Shown: positions 24,483 through 34,291, numbered from the stretch's first letter. The stretch: DNA of 64,000 nucleotides from Streptomyces sp. NRRL WC-3626 (GCF_000718785.1 NZ_JOCA01000015.1:107044-171043); one strand, 5' to 3'. Numbers and translations are program-made. Notes: generated by a model not told the origin, from the sequence alone.

Positions 24483-25490
24483 ATGACCGAGAGCCCCCGC
24501 CCGAGCGGCGAGTACGAGAGCCCCGTCCAGGTGAACCCCGAGTGGCCGCCCCCGCCGGCGTACGCACCGCCGGCGGCCGGGCAGGCCTCGCACGCGCCGC
24601 GGAGCGCACGGCGGAAGCGGACCCGCGGCCCGGCCGTCCTGCTCGCCGCCGTGGCGATCGTCGCGGCGGCCGTGGGCGGCGGCACCGCCTACGGCATCCA
24701 GGAGCTGGCCGGCCCCGACACGGTGGCCTCCGGTTCCACCAGCACCAACGTCGTACCGTCGAGCCAGAAGGGCACGGTGTCCGGCGTCGCGAAGGCGGTC
24801 ACCCCGAGCATCGTCGAGATCAACGCGGAGTCGAACGCGGGCTCCTCCACCGGCTCCGGTGTGATCATCACGTCGGACGGCGAGATCATCACCAACAACC
24901 ACGTCGTGGCCGGGGCGTCCTCGGTCAAGGTGCGCACCAGCGACGGCACGACCTACACCGCCGAGGTCGTCGGCACCGACAGCAAGAAGGACCTCGCGCT
25001 GATCAAGCTGCGGGACGCCTCCGGCATGCCGACGGCCACGCTCGGCGACTCCGACGGGGTGCAGGTCGGCGACCAGGTCGTGGCGATCGGCTCCCCCGAG
25101 GGCCTGACCGGCACGGTGACCAGCGGCATCGTCTCGGCCCTCGACCGTGACGTCACGGTGTCGACGGACGAGAGCCAGGGACAGCAGCAGGGGCAGCAGG
25201 GCGGCGGCTGGCCGTTCGAGTACGGCGGCCGGCAGTTCAACGGCGACACGGGCGGCTCGACGACCACCTACAAGGCGCTCCAGACCGACGCGTCCCTCAA
25301 CCCGGGCAACTCCGGCGGCGCGCTGATCGACATGAACGGCAACATCATCGGCATCAACTCCGCCATGTACTCGGCGAGCGGCAGCGGCTCCTCCTCGGCC
25401 GACGCCGGCAGCGTGGGCCTGGGGTTCGCCATCCCGGTCAACACGGTGAAGTCGGACCTGGCGGCGCTGCGCTCCGGGGCGATGAACTGA
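24483..25490 (+). CDS. Membrane-anchored HtrA/DegP-like serine protease (PepD type)
   Basis: The 335-residue protein has a Pro-rich cytoplasmic tail, one membrane helix (about residues 49-72) and an extracytoplasmic trypsin-like domain. The catalytic triad is visible: His140 in TNNHVVAG, Asp170 in KKDLALIKL and Ser277 in NPGNSGGAL. The sequence ends about 35 residues after the core (NTVKSDLAALRSGAMN), so the PDZ domain usual in HtrA proteins is missing. A Gln/Gly-rich loop (QGQQQGQQGGG) interrupts the domain. The following response regulator and kinase form an arrangement like mycobacterial mprAB-pepD, so envelope-stress proteolysis is likely. Confidence 0.9.
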   Translation: MTESPRPSGEYESPVQVNPEWPPPPAYAPPAAGQASHAPRSARRKRTRGPAVLLAAVAIVAAAVGGGTAYGIQELAGPDTVASGSTSTNVVPSSQKGTVSGVAKAVTPSIVEINAESNAGSSTGSGVIITSDGEIITNNHVVAGASSVKVRTSDGTTYTAEVVGTDSKKDLALIKLRDASGMPTATLGDSDGVQVGDQVVAIGSPEGLTGTVTSGIVSALDRDVTVSTDESQGQQQGQQGGGWPFEYGGRQFNGDTGGSTTTYKALQTDASLNPGNSGGALIDMNGNIIGINSAMYSASGSGSSSADAGSVGLGFAIPVNTVKSDLAALRSGAMN

Positions 25491-25570
25491 CGAACCGCCC
25501 GGCAGCCGTGCGACGCTGAAGGCCTGAACACCGCAGAGAACCGCCAGAGCCCGTGAGGAACCCCGAGCCG

Positions 25571-26305
25571 ATGAGCCCCGCAGAAGGCGACCGTGACACC
25601 CAGCGCATCCTGATCGTCGACGACGAGCCGGCGGTACGCGAAGCGCTCCAGCGCAGCCTGGCCTTCGAGGGGTACGCCACCGAGGTCGCCGTCGACGGCG
25701 CGGACGCCCTGGAGAAGGCGGCGGCGTACCGGCCGGACCTGTTCGTCCTGGACATCCAGATGCCCCGGATGGACGGTCTGACCGCCGCCCGCCGGGTCCG
25801 CGCCGCCGGCGACACCACGCCCATCCTGATGCTGACCGCCCGGGACACGGTCGGCGACCGGGTGACCGGCCTGGACGCGGGGGCGGACGACTACCTGGTC
25901 AAGCCGTTCGAGCTGGACGAGCTGTTCGCCCGGATCCGCGCGCTGCTGCGCCGCAGCTCGTACGCGGCGGCGCTGGCCGCCTCCGCCGAGTCGGACGACG
26001 TCCTCTCCTTCGCCGACCTGCGCATGGACCTGTCGACCCGCGAGGTCACACGCGGTACACGGCGGGTGGAGCTGACCCGTACGGAGTTCACGCTCCTGGA
26101 GATGTTCATGGCGCACCCGCGCCAAGTGCTCACGCGTGAGCAGATCCTGAAGGCGGTCTGGGGCTTCGACTTCGAGCCGTCGTCCAACTCGCTCGACGTG
26201 TACGTCATGTACCTGCGCCGCAAGACCGAGGCGGGCGGCGAGCCGCGCCTGGTGCACACGGTGCGGGGGGTGGGGTACGTGCTGCGGCAGGGCGGCGCGG
26301 AGTGA
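25571..26305 (+). CDS. OmpR-family response regulator (MprA-like)
   Basis: The 244-residue protein has a receiver with the acidic pocket in IVDDEP, phospho-acceptor Asp61 (FVLDIQMP), the Thr of MLTARD and the Lys of [10 protein letters not shown] winged-helix DNA-binding domain ([38 protein letters not shown]) follows. The ATG at 25571 is chosen over the GTG at 25553 because AGGAA lies at proper distance. The kinase gene overlaps its stop as GTGA. Neighbourhood and domain make-up resemble MprA of mycobacteria. Confidence 0.92.
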   Translation: MSPAEGDRDTQRILIVDDEPAVREALQRSLAFEGYATEVAVDGADALEKAAAYRPDLFVLDIQMPRMDGLTAARRVRAAGDTTPILMLTARDTVGDRVTGLDAGADDYLVKPFELDELFARIRALLRRSSYAAALAASAESDDVLSFADLRMDLSTREVTRGTRRVELTRTEFTLLEMFMAHPRQVLTREQILKAVWGFDFEPSSNSLDVYVMYLRRKTEAGGEPRLVHTVRGVGYVLRQGGAE

Positions 26306-27723
26306 ACGGGCCGGCCCGCCGCGTCCGCGCGCTGCCCATCCGGGCGCGGCTGTCGCTGCTGGTGGCGGCGGCGGTGGCGTTCGCGGTGGCGGCGGTCGCG
26401 GTGGCCTGCTGGTTCGTGGTGAAGAGCGTGCTGGTGAACTCGCTGGACGAGGCCCTGAAGGCGAACCGGATGGACGGGCAGCAGGTGAGCAAGTACCTCA
26501 ACCTGCGCACCGGTCTGTGCGCTCACGACCCCGTCACCCACGAGGAGAACCCCTTCGGCTCGTCCGTGCAGCTCGTGGACAGCAAGGGCGGCAGCTGTCT
26601 CATCATCGGCACGGAGGAGGTGCCGCTCACCGACGCCGACCGTGCCGTCGCCGAGGGCACCTCCACCGACGCGCTGCACCAGGCGAAGGGGGCCGACGGC
26701 GGGCAGTACCGCGTCTTCACCTACACCGTGCCCGGCCTGCGGGACGTCGCCGTCTCCGCGGCGCGGCCGCTGAGCGAGGTGAACAGCTCCCTCAGCAACC
26801 TCGCGCTGGTGCTGGTCTTCGTCGCGGGCGCGGGAGTCGTGGGCGCGGCCGCCGCCGGACTCTGGGTGGCCCGGACCGCCCTGCGTCCCGTGGACAGACT
26901 CACCGAGGCCGTCGAGCACGTCGCCCGCACCGAGGACCTGGGGATACGCATCCCCGTGGAGGACGAGTCCGAGGACGAGATCGCCCGCCTCTCCCGCTCC
27001 TTCAACTCGATGACGTCCGCCCTCGCCAGCTCCCGCGACCTCCAGCAGCAGCTCATCGCGGACGCCGGCCACGAACTGCGCACCCCGCTCACCTCTCTGC
27101 GGACCAACATCGAGCTCCTCACCCGCAGCGAGGAGACGGGCCGCCCGATCCCGGAGGCCGACCGCAAGGCGCTGCTCGCCTCCGTGAAGGCGCAGATGAC
27201 GGAACTCGCCGCCCTCATCGGCGATCTGCAGGAACTGTCCCGCCCGGACACCGGCCAGCACGCGGGCCGGGCGCAGATCGTCGCCTGGCAGGACGTGGTC
27301 GGGTCGGCGCTGCGCCGCGCCCGGCTGCGCGGCCCGGAACTGACCATCACGGCGGACGTCCACCCCTGGTACGTGCGGGCGGAGCCGTCCGCGCTGGAGC
27401 GGGCGGTGGTCAACATCCTGGACAACGCGGTGAAGTTCAGCCCGGCCGGCGCCACCGTCGACGTACGCCTCACCGACGGCGTCCTCACCGTCCGCGATCA
27501 CGGTCCCGGTATCCCCGCCGACGAACTCCCGTACGTCTTCGACCGGTTCTGGCGCTCCCCGGACGCCCGCGCGCTGCCCGGCTCGGGGCTCGGCCTGTCC
27601 ATCGTGGCCCGTACGGTGCAGCAGGCGGGCGGCGAGGTGTCCCTGGCCCGGGCGGACGGCGGCGGCACGACGGCCACGATCCGGCTGCCGGGCGCTCCGA
27701 CCCCGCCCCCCGAGGTGCCGTAG
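26302..27723 (+). CDS. Sensor histidine kinase (MprB-like)
   Basis: The 473-residue kinase has a first membrane helix ([21 protein letters not shown]), an extracytoplasmic sensor of about 130 residues, a second helix ([22 protein letters not shown]), a HAMP segment and a HisKA domain with His257 in [13 protein letters not shown]. The HATPase domain shows [16 protein letters not shown] and GSGLGLSIV. It overlaps the response regulator by four bases (GTGA), so the pair is co-translated. Two sensor Cys (GLCAHDP and GSCLIIG) could form a disulfide switch. It probably senses envelope stress and controls the adjacent HtrA protease. Confidence 0.92.
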   Translation: MNGPARRVRALPIRARLSLLVAAAVAFAVAAVAVACWFVVKSVLVNSLDEALKANRMDGQQVSKYLNLRTGLCAHDPVTHEENPFGSSVQLVDSKGGSCLIIGTEEVPLTDADRAVAEGTSTDALHQAKGADGGQYRVFTYTVPGLRDVAVSAARPLSEVNSSLSNLALVLVFVAGAGVVGAAAAGLWVARTALRPVDRLTEAVEHVARTEDLGIRIPVEDESEDEIARLSRSFNSMTSALASSRDLQQQLIADAGHELRTPLTSLRTNIELLTRSEETGRPIPEADRKALLASVKAQMTELAALIGDLQELSRPDTGQHAGRAQIVAWQDVVGSALRRARLRGPELTITADVHPWYVRAEPSALERAVVNILDNAVKFSPAGATVDVRLTDGVLTVRDHGPGIPADELPYVFDRFWRSPDARALPGSGLGLSIVARTVQQAGGEVSLARADGGGTTATIRLPGAPTPPPEVP

Positions 27724-27806
27724 GGCCGGCCGAAAGGGGCGGCAACCTTTCCGTGCCGGGTGGCGACCGATCGGCGTCCTCTCCCCCACACGGAACGGAT
27801 CGCCGC

Positions 27807-29861
27807 ATGAGCGAGCACCGCAACAGGGCCCGCCGGGGCCACGGAATCCTGTCGGCCGGCCTCTCCCTCGCCGTCACCACCGCAGGACTCCTGGTCCTCG
27901 GCGCCGGCCCGGCCCCCCAGCAGGCGTCCGCCGCGACCGCCGCCGCCCCCGCCTGGGCCACCGCGACGGCCGACGGCTTCGCCTCCGTCGACACGCTCGG
28001 CCAGAACGGCACGTACGGCGGCCGGGACGGCCGGACCGTCACCGTACGGACGCAGGCGGACCTGGAGAAGTACGCGACGGCCGCCGAACCGTACGTCATC
28101 GTCGTGGCCGGGGCGATCACGATGAACCCGGTCGGCAAGGAGATCAAGGTCGCCTCCGACAAGACGATCGTGGGCTCCGGCACGTCCGGGCACATCGTCG
28201 GCGGAGGCTTCTTCCTCGGCCAGGGCGTGCACAACGTGATCATCCGCAATCTGACGATCCGGGACGCCTACCAGGGTGTCTGGAACGACAAGGACCACGA
28301 CTACGACGCCATCCAGATGGACGGCGCCCACCATGTCTGGATCGACCACAACGACCTGCGGAACATGGCGGACGGCCTGATCGACGTCCGCAAGGACAGC
28401 ACCAACGTGACCGTGTCCTGGAACGAACTGAGCAACAACAACAAGACCTTCGGCATCGGCTGGACCGAGAACCTCGTCACGGACATCACGATCCACCACA
28501 ACTGGTTCCGTGAGACCGAGCAGCGCAACCCCTCCACGGACAACTGCGCCCACGCGCACCTGTACAACAACTTCCTCGAGGACGTCCCGAACACCGGCAT
28601 CAACTCGTCGTACGGCAACTACTCGCGCGGCTCCACGAGGATGGTCCTGGAGAACAGCTACTTCCAGGGCATGAAGAACCCGGTCATCAAGGACGCGACG
28701 GCGACGATCGTCCAGCGCGGCAACGTCTTCTCGGGCACGTCGGGCCGCAACGAGAGCGGCGGTACGGCGTTCGACCCGAAGGCGTACTACGCGTACACCC
28801 CGGACAGCGCGGCGGACGTCCCCTCGCTCCTCAAGTCGGGCACGGGCCCGCGCGGTTCGATCGGTACGACGACGGCGGCGGCCTCGGCGAAGGCCGCGGC
28901 GGCGACCACCCTCACGGTCGCCAAGGACGGCTCGGGCCAGTACAGCACCGTCACGGCGGCGGTGAACGCGGTCCCCGCGAACAACTCCTCCCGCGTGGTG
29001 ATCTCCATCAAGCCGGGCACGTACCGCGAGACGGTCAAGGTCCCGTCCAACAAGCCGCACATCACCTTCCAGGGCTCCGGTGGCAGCCGTAAGGACACGG
29101 TGATCGTCTACAACAACGCGGCCGGCACGCAGAAGCCCGACGGCTCGGGCACGTACGGCACCTCGGGCAGCGCCACGGTCGCCGTGGAGGCCGACGACTT
29201 CCAGGCCCGCAACCTCACCATCGCCAACGACTTCAACGAGGGCGCCAACCAGTCCCTCTCCGGCCATCAGGCGGTCGCCCTGCGCACGGCGGCCGACAAG
29301 GTCTTCCTGGACGGCGTGATCGTCGAGGGCGACCAGGACACGCTCCTGCTGGACACGGCCGGCAAGGACAAGCTGGGCCGGGTCTACGTCACCAACTCCT
29401 ACGTCGTCGGGAACGTCGACTTCATCTTCGGCCGGGCCACCGCGGTGATCGACCGCTCCGTCATCACCCTGAAGAAGCGCTGGGACGGCTCCTCCGCCGG
29501 CTACATCACGGCCCCGAGCACGGCGGCGAACCGCAAGGGCATCCTCATCGCCAACTCCACGGTCAACGGCGACGTCTCCGACCGCACCTTCTACCTCGGC
29601 CGCCCCTGGCACGCCGGCGGCGACGCCTCCCTCGACCCGCAGACCACGGTCCGCAACACCAGCCTCAGCGCCGCGGTCCGCACCACGCCCTGGACCGACA
29701 TGAGCGGCTTCTCCTGGAAGGACGACCGCTTCGCCGAGTACCGGAACACGGGCGCGGGCTCGGGCTCGGCGAGCAGCAACCGCCCGCACCTGACGGACGC
29801 CCAGGCCGCCGACCAGGAGGTCGGCGACTGGCTGGCGGGCTGGACGCCTTCGGCGTCCTGA
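27807..29861 (+). CDS. Secreted bifunctional pectate lyase (PL1) - pectin methylesterase (CE8)
   Basis: The 684-residue protein has a signal peptide (hydrophobic core near residues 14-33, cleavage likely after QQASA) followed by a PL1 pectate lyase beta-helix (DYDAIQMDGAHHVWIDHND, SWNELSNNNKTFGIG). A short Ala/Thr linker near residue 360 leads to a CE8 pectinesterase with GDQDTLLLD, VDFIFGRA and YLGRPW. De-esterification and lyase cleavage of pectin are thus joined in one exported polypeptide. These activities normally occur on separate proteins. It lies downstream of the two-component genes but has its own 83-base leader. Confidence 0.93.
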   Translation: MSEHRNRARRGHGILSAGLSLAVTTAGLLVLGAGPAPQQASAATAAAPAWATATADGFASVDTLGQNGTYGGRDGRTVTVRTQADLEKYATAAEPYVIVVAGAITMNPVGKEIKVASDKTIVGSGTSGHIVGGGFFLGQGVHNVIIRNLTIRDAYQGVWNDKDHDYDAIQMDGAHHVWIDHNDLRNMADGLIDVRKDSTNVTVSWNELSNNNKTFGIGWTENLVTDITIHHNWFRETEQRNPSTDNCAHAHLYNNFLEDVPNTGINSSYGNYSRGSTRMVLENSYFQGMKNPVIKDATATIVQRGNVFSGTSGRNESGGTAFDPKAYYAYTPDSAADVPSLLKSGTGPRGSIGTTTAAASAKAAAATTLTVAKDGSGQYSTVTAAVNAVPANNSSRVVISIKPGTYRETVKVPSNKPHITFQGSGGSRKDTVIVYNNAAGTQKPDGSGTYGTSGSATVAVEADDFQARNLTIANDFNEGANQSLSGHQAVALRTAADKVFLDGVIVEGDQDTLLLDTAGKDKLGRVYVTNSYVVGNVDFIFGRATAVIDRSVITLKKRWDGSSAGYITAPSTAANRKGILIANSTVNGDVSDRTFYLGRPWHAGGDASLDPQTTVRNTSLSAAVRTTPWTDMSGFSWKDDRFAEYRNTGAGSGSASSNRPHLTDAQAADQEVGDWLAGWTPSAS

Positions 29862-29878
29862 ACCCGCCTCTCGCAACA

Positions 29879-29962
29879 GGCCCCACGCCGTCCTCGGCGT
29901 GGGGCCGTCCACCGCGGCGGGGCCGGTACGGGGCGCTGAACACACCTCGTACCGGCCCCGCC
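29879..29962. terminator. Two stacked hairpins between the pectinase and 5'-nucleotidase genes
   Basis: The first hairpin has 11-base arms GGCCCCACGCC (29879-29889) and its complement at 29896-29906 with a six-base loop. The second has 15-base perfect arms (29916-29930 and 29948-29962). The genes are convergent, so the pair probably stops transcription from both sides. Confidence 0.85.
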
Positions 29963-29968
29963 GTCGGC

Positions 29969-31795
29969 CTACCGCACGATCGTGACGCGGTCCGCCTTCG
30001 GCGGGGCGATCGGGGCCGTGGGGGTCGAGTTGGCCGTCAGGTACTGCTCCAGGGCCGCCAGGTCGTCGTCGCCGACCAGGTCGTTCGTGCCCTGTCCCAG
30101 GGTCGGGAAGCCGTCGCCGCCGCCCGCGAGGAAGCTGTTCGTCGCGACGCGGTAGGTGGCGGACGGGTCGACGGGCGAGCCGTTCAGCTCGATGGAGTCC
30201 GTGACGACACGGTCCGCGCCCGTCTTCGTCAGGTCCAGGGTGTACGTCAGGCCCGAGGAGATCTGGAGGATCTTCGGTGCGGCCTCGTTCGGGCCGCTGA
30301 CCTGCTCCTTCAGTACCTGGATGAGCTGTGCGCCGGTGAAGTCCTGGAGGTTGACCGTGTTGGCGAACGGCTGGACGGTGAAGCCCTCGGCGAAGGTCAC
30401 CACGCCGTCGCCCTCCGCCCCGCTCGCCGCGTGGGTGAGGGAGGCGCGGATGCCGCCGGGGTTCATCAGCGCCAGGTCGGTCTCCGCGTCCAGCGTGCGG
30501 CCGTACTCCAGCTGCGCGTCGGCGATGAGGTCACCGAGCGGGGACTCGGTGCCGTCCTTCACGATGTCGCCGGAGATGTAGCCGATCGGGCGGTTGCCGA
30601 TGGGCGCGGCGAGGGTGTTCCACTTCTCGATCAGGCGGGTCATGTCGGGCGCCTTGGGGACGTCCCGGCTCACCACGTGGTTCGCGGACTTCACGGCCGT
30701 ACGGGCGATGTCGCCCGTCGCGCGGTCGTAGGTCAGCGTGGTGTCGGTGTAGAGGCGGCCGAAGGACGCGGCCGAGGTGACCATACGGGGCTTGCCCGCC
30801 GGGTCGGGGATGGTGCACACGTACGCGTTGTGGGTGTGGCCGGTGACCAGCGCGTCCACCTGCGGCGAGACGTTCTTCGCGATGTCCGCGATCGGGCCGG
30901 AGATGCCGTCGCCGGCGCCCGGGGCGTCGCAGTCGTAGTTGTACGACGACGAGGCCGGGAAGCCGCCCTCGTGGATCAGCGCGACGATCGACTTCACGCC
31001 CTGGCGCTGGAGCTCCTTGGCGTACTTGTTGATCGTCTCGACCTCGTCCTTGAAGGCGAGGCCCTTCACGCCCTCGGCGGAGACGATGTCCGGGGTGCCC
31101 TCCAGGGTCACGCCGATGAAGCCGACCTTGACGCCCTGCTTCTTCCACACCCAGTACGGCTTGAGGATGGGCTTCTTCGTCTTCTCGTCCAGGACGTTCG
31201 CCGCCAGGTACGGGAAGTCGGCGCCCTTGAACCGCTTGTCGGTGTAGCAGCCCCCGGTCGGGTGGCAGCCGCCGTTCTGCAGGCGGCCGAGTTCCTTCGC
31301 ACCCTCGTCGAACTCGTGGTTGCCGACGCTCGTCACGTCGAGGTCGAGCTTGTTCAGCGCCTCGATCGTGGGCTCGTCGTGGAAGAGCCCCGAGATGAGC
31401 GGGGACGCGCCCACCATGTCGCCGCCGGCGGCGGTGACGGAGTAGCGGTTGCCCTCGCGCGCCTCGCGCAGATGGGTGGCGAGGTACTCCACACCGCCCG
31501 CGTCGATGGTCTTCGTCGTGCCGTCGGGCTGGAGTTCGGTGACCCGGCCGGAGGAGCCGGACGGCGGCTCCAGGTTGCCGTGCAGGTCGTTGAAGGACAG
31601 CAACTGCACGTCCTGGTAGCGGCCGTGGTGGCCGTGCGAGGTGCCCTTGCCGCCGTGGTTCTCGCCGGCGCTCGCCGACCCGGGCAGGGTGGCGGCGGCC
31701 AGCGCGCCCACGGTGAGCACACCGGCGGCGGTCGCGAGAAGACGGTTCGTACGGCGTCTGCGGCGCTGGTGGTGCGCCGGGGATGTGGCTGGCAT
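29969..31795 (-). CDS. Secreted 5'-nucleotidase / 2',3'-cyclic phosphodiesterase family protein
   Basis: The 608-residue protein has a signal sequence (basic RRRRRTNR, hydrophobic core, cleavage near GSASA), an N-terminal metallophosphatase domain (LLSFNDLHGNLEP, GDMVGASP, VGNHEFDEG, TGHTHNAYV) and a C-terminal 5'-nucleotidase substrate domain (PIGYISGDI, LMNPGGIRASL, TNSFLAGGGDGF). It releases phosphate and nucleosides from extracellular nucleotides, which suits the phosphate genes farther right. The ATG follows AGGGGGG. Control by PhoP would be expected for such an enzyme but no convincing PHO box was found. Confidence 0.92.
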   Translation of the reverse strand: MPATSPAHHQRRRRRTNRLLATAAGVLTVGALAAATLPGSASAGENHGGKGTSHGHHGRYQDVQLLSFNDLHGNLEPPSGSSGRVTELQPDGTTKTIDAGGVEYLATHLREAREGNRYSVTAAGGDMVGASPLISGLFHDEPTIEALNKLDLDVTSVGNHEFDEGAKELGRLQNGGCHPTGGCYTDKRFKGADFPYLAANVLDEKTKKPILKPYWVWKKQGVKVGFIGVTLEGTPDIVSAEGVKGLAFKDEVETINKYAKELQRQGVKSIVALIHEGGFPASSSYNYDCDAPGAGDGISGPIADIAKNVSPQVDALVTGHTHNAYVCTIPDPAGKPRMVTSAASFGRLYTDTTLTYDRATGDIARTAVKSANHVVSRDVPKAPDMTRLIEKWNTLAAPIGNRPIGYISGDIVKDGTESPLGDLIADAQLEYGRTLDAETDLALMNPGGIRASLTHAASGAEGDGVVTFAEGFTVQPFANTVNLQDFTGAQLIQVLKEQVSGPNEAAPKILQISSGLTYTLDLTKTGADRVVTDSIELNGSPVDPSATYRVATNSFLAGGGDGFPTLGQGTNDLVGDDDLAALEQYLTANSTPTAPIAPPKADRVTIVR

Positions 31796-31942
31796 GCGCC
31801 CCCCTGAGGGTCCGAGTGGGTACCGGCGCAGCCTAGGGTCAACGCGCGTAGCGCGACAGGGGCTTCGAGGTTACGGCCTGGTTTATCTTTCGCTGACACC
31901 GTTGCCGTCCGTTTTGCGCCCGTCCCCTTTACGCTCATACGC

Positions 31943-32869
31943 ATGACCAGCGACGACTTCGCACGGCCCGGCCGCCCCCGTTCGCTCGAGACGTATGCCG
32001 TACTCGAGCCCGAGCAGACCGGGGCGGTGCTCGCCCTGCTCGCCGACGCCGCCCGGACCGACGGACAGCAGGCGGTGTCCGAGCAGGGCCGGCTGCAGCT
32101 GCGCGGCGGGAAACGGGACGGGGTCTCGCATCTGCTGCTCTCCGTCGGCGACGAACTCGTCGGATACGCCCAGCTGGAGGACACGGACCCGGTGGAGCCG
32201 CCCGCCGCAGAGCTGGTCGTGCACCCCTCGCACCGGGGCAACGGACACGGCCGGGCGCTCGGTTCGGCGCTGCTCGCCGCCTCCGGGAAGCGGCTGCGGG
32301 TGTGGGCGCACGGCGGCCACTCCGCCGCCCGGCATCTCGCGCAGGTCCTCGGGCTGACCCTGTTCCGGGAACTGCGGCAGATGCGGCGGCCGTTGGAGGG
32401 CCTTGAGCTGCCCGACCCGGTGCTGCCGGAGGGCGTGACCGTGCGCACGTTCGTGCCCGGCGAGGACGACACCGCGTGGCTCGCGCTGAACGCCGCCGCC
32501 TTCGCCCACCATCCCGAGCAGGGCTCGCTCACCCAGCGCGACCTCGACGACCGCGAGGCCGAGGCCTGGTTCGACCCCGAGGGCTTCTTCCTCGCCGAGC
32601 GGGACGGCCGCCTCGTCGGCTTCCACTGGACCAAGGTGCACGCGGCGGAACGGCTGGGCGAGGTGTACGTCCTCGGGGTGAGCCCGGGTGCGCAGGGCGG
32701 CGGCCTCGGCAAGTCCCTCACCACGATCGGGCTGCGGCACCTGGCGGCACAGGGCCTGCCGACGGCGATGCTCTACGTCGACGCCGACAACAAGGCGGCG
32801 GTGGCGGTCTACGAACGTCTGGGCTTCGTCACCCACGAGACGGACCTGATGTACCGGACGGAGACGTGA
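31943..32869 (+). CDS. mshD: Mycothiol synthase MshD
   Basis: The 308-residue protein consists of two tandem GNAT domains. The N-terminal domain has VVHPSHRGNGHGRALG; the C-terminal, catalytic one has GVSPGAQGGGLGKSLTTIG and LYVDADNKAAVAVYERLGF. MshD acetylates Cys-GlcN-Ins with acetyl-CoA, the last step of mycothiol synthesis in actinobacteria. Position near glnR matches the mycobacterial order. It is divergent from the 5'-nucleotidase gene. Confidence 0.94.
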   Translation: MTSDDFARPGRPRSLETYAVLEPEQTGAVLALLADAARTDGQQAVSEQGRLQLRGGKRDGVSHLLLSVGDELVGYAQLEDTDPVEPPAAELVVHPSHRGNGHGRALGSALLAASGKRLRVWAHGGHSAARHLAQVLGLTLFRELRQMRRPLEGLELPDPVLPEGVTVRTFVPGEDDTAWLALNAAAFAHHPEQGSLTQRDLDDREAEAWFDPEGFFLAERDGRLVGFHWTKVHAAERLGEVYVLGVSPGAQGGGLGKSLTTIGLRHLAAQGLPTAMLYVDADNKAAVAVYERLGFVTHETDLMYRTET

Positions 32870-32895
32870 ACCGGTCCCGGTGACCGAATCCGCGG

Positions 32896-32934
32896 GGCGG
32901 GCGGCCTCCGGCGTGTGCCGGGGTGCCGCCCGCC
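32896..32934 (+). terminator. Terminator downstream of mshD
   Basis: GGCGGGCGGC (32896-32905) pairs with GCCGCCCGCC (32925-32934); an internal CCGG/CCGG pair lies inside the loop. It sits 27 bases past the mshD stop. Confidence 0.75.
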
Positions 32935-32962
32935 TCCGCGTTTGACTTTCCTGGCACCCTTG

Positions 32963-33000
32963 CACCACCCTTTCACTACTCAATTAGTGAAAGGGTGGTG
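32963..33000. promoter_or_regulatory. Operator palindrome of the YtrA-type regulator (16-base perfect arms)
   Basis: CACCACCCTTTCACTA (32963-32978) and TAGTGAAAGGGTGGTG (32985-33000) are perfectly complementary around a CTCAAT spacer. It ends five bases before the regulator's GTG. YtrA-family GntR repressors bind long palindromes in front of their own ABC-transporter operons, so this is very likely the autoregulatory site; a TTGCAC at 32960 could be the -35 box. Confidence 0.8.
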
Positions 33001-33005
33001 CTCGA

Positions 33006-33413
33006 GTGGTCGACTACCGCATCGACCGGCACAGCGGCGTGGCCACCTACGTCCAGATCGTGCAGCAGACCAAACAGGCCCTGCGTCTGGGCCTGCTGGA
33101 GCCCGGCGACAAGCTGCCCACGGCCCGTGAGGTCGTCGAGGCCACCGCCGTGAACCCCAACACCGTGCTGAAGGCCTACCGCGAGCTGGAGCGCGAGGGC
33201 CTGGTGGAGGCCCGACGCGGTCTCGGCACCTTCGTACGGCGTTCCCTGGGCGCCGCCCCCGCCGACTCCCCGCTGCGCGCGGAGCTGGAGCAGTGGGCGG
33301 CGCGGGCCCGGGAGAGCGGTCTGGAGCGGGAGGACGTCGCCGCGCTCTTCACCGCCGTACTCGAAACGCACTACCCCGTCCATCCGAAGATCCCCGAGGG
33401 AGACCCTTCATGA
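33006..33413 (+). CDS. YtrA-subfamily GntR regulator
   Basis: The 135-residue protein is a GntR winged helix (YVQIVQQTKQALRLGLLEPG, LPTAREVVEATAVNPNTVLK, RGLGTFV) with a short C-terminal dimerisation helix pair instead of a ligand domain. That is the YtrA type. Such regulators control ABC exporters often linked to cell-envelope stress. The gene overlaps the ATPase gene by four bases (ATGA). Confidence 0.93.
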   Translation: MVDYRIDRHSGVATYVQIVQQTKQALRLGLLEPGDKLPTAREVVEATAVNPNTVLKAYRELEREGLVEARRGLGTFVRRSLGAAPADSPLRAELEQWAARARESGLEREDVAALFTAVLETHYPVHPKIPEGDPS

Positions 33414-34291
33414 CCGTCCCGGCCATCGAGGCAGACGCGCTCGGCAAGCGCTTCGGGCGGCGCGCCGCCTGGGCGCTGCGCGACTGCTCCTTCCGGCTGC
33501 CCGCCGGCCGTGTCTGCGCCGTCGTCGGCCCCAACGGCGCGGGCAAGTCCACCCTTCTCGCGATCACCGCCGGGCTGCACGCCCACACCGAGGGCACGAT
33601 CGCCGTCCTCGGCACCGACCCGGCGTCGGCCCGTTCCCGGATCGGTTTCGTCGACCAGGACAAGCCGCTGTATCCGCAGCTCAGCATCGCCGAGACGCTG
33701 CGCATGGGCGCCGACCTCAACCCCGGCCGCTGGGACGCGGACACCGCCGAGCGGATCGTGGCCGGCGGCGACCTGGACCCGCGCAAACGGATCCGCGCCC
33801 TCTCCGGCGGCCAGCGCACCCGCGTGGCCCTCGCGCTCGCCCTCGCCAAGCGGCCCGAGCTGCTGCTCCTGGACGAGCCGATGGCCGACCTCGACCCGCT
33901 GGCCCGGCACGAGCTGATGGGCGTACTGATGGGGCAGGCCGCCGAACACGGCACGACGATCGTGATGTCCTCGCACGTCGTCGCCGAACTGGAGGACTCC
34001 TGCGACCATCTGCTGCTGATCGGCGGCGGCCGGGTCCGCCTGGCCGGCGAGATCGACGATCTGCTGGCCGCGCACACCCGGGTCTCCGTCCCCGCGGACA
34101 CGGACCTGGCACCGCACGACGTCGTCGAGTCCCGCACCGCCGGACGCCAGCTCAGCGCGCTCGTCCGCCCGGCGGGCCCACTGCCCGCCGACTGGCGCAC
34201 CGGCCCGCCGTCCCTCGAGGACCTCGTCCTGTCCTATCTCCGCAACCCCGAGGCCCTCGCCGCGCACCCCACCACGGAGGCCGCCGCATGA
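33410..34291 (+). CDS. ABC transporter ATP-binding protein
   Basis: The 293-residue ATPase has Walker A GPNGAGKST, signature LSGGQR, Walker B LLLLDEP and the H-loop SSHV. The C-terminal 60 residues (after GEIDDLLA) form the accessory region seen in drug/peptide exporters. It is co-translated with the regulator upstream and the permease downstream (ATGA overlaps at both ends). Substrate unknown. Confidence 0.93.
   Translation: MTVPAIEADALGKRFGRRAAWALRDCSFRLPAGRVCAVVGPNGAGKSTLLAITAGLHAHTEGTIAVLGTDPASARSRIGFVDQDKPLYPQLSIAETLRMGADLNPGRWDADTAERIVAGGDLDPRKRIRALSGGQRTRVALALALAKRPELLLLDEPMADLDPLARHELMGVLMGQAAEHGTTIVMSSHVVAELEDSCDHLLLIGGGRVRLAGEIDDLLAAHTRVSVPADTDLAPHDVVESRTAGRQLSALVRPAGPLPADWRTGPPSLEDLVLSYLRNPEALAAHPTTEAAA

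Noticed and set aside
24483..25490. A PDZ domain in the HtrA protease
   Set aside because: The frame ends about 35 residues after the protease core, and no PDZ-like sequence is seen downstream before the response regulator.
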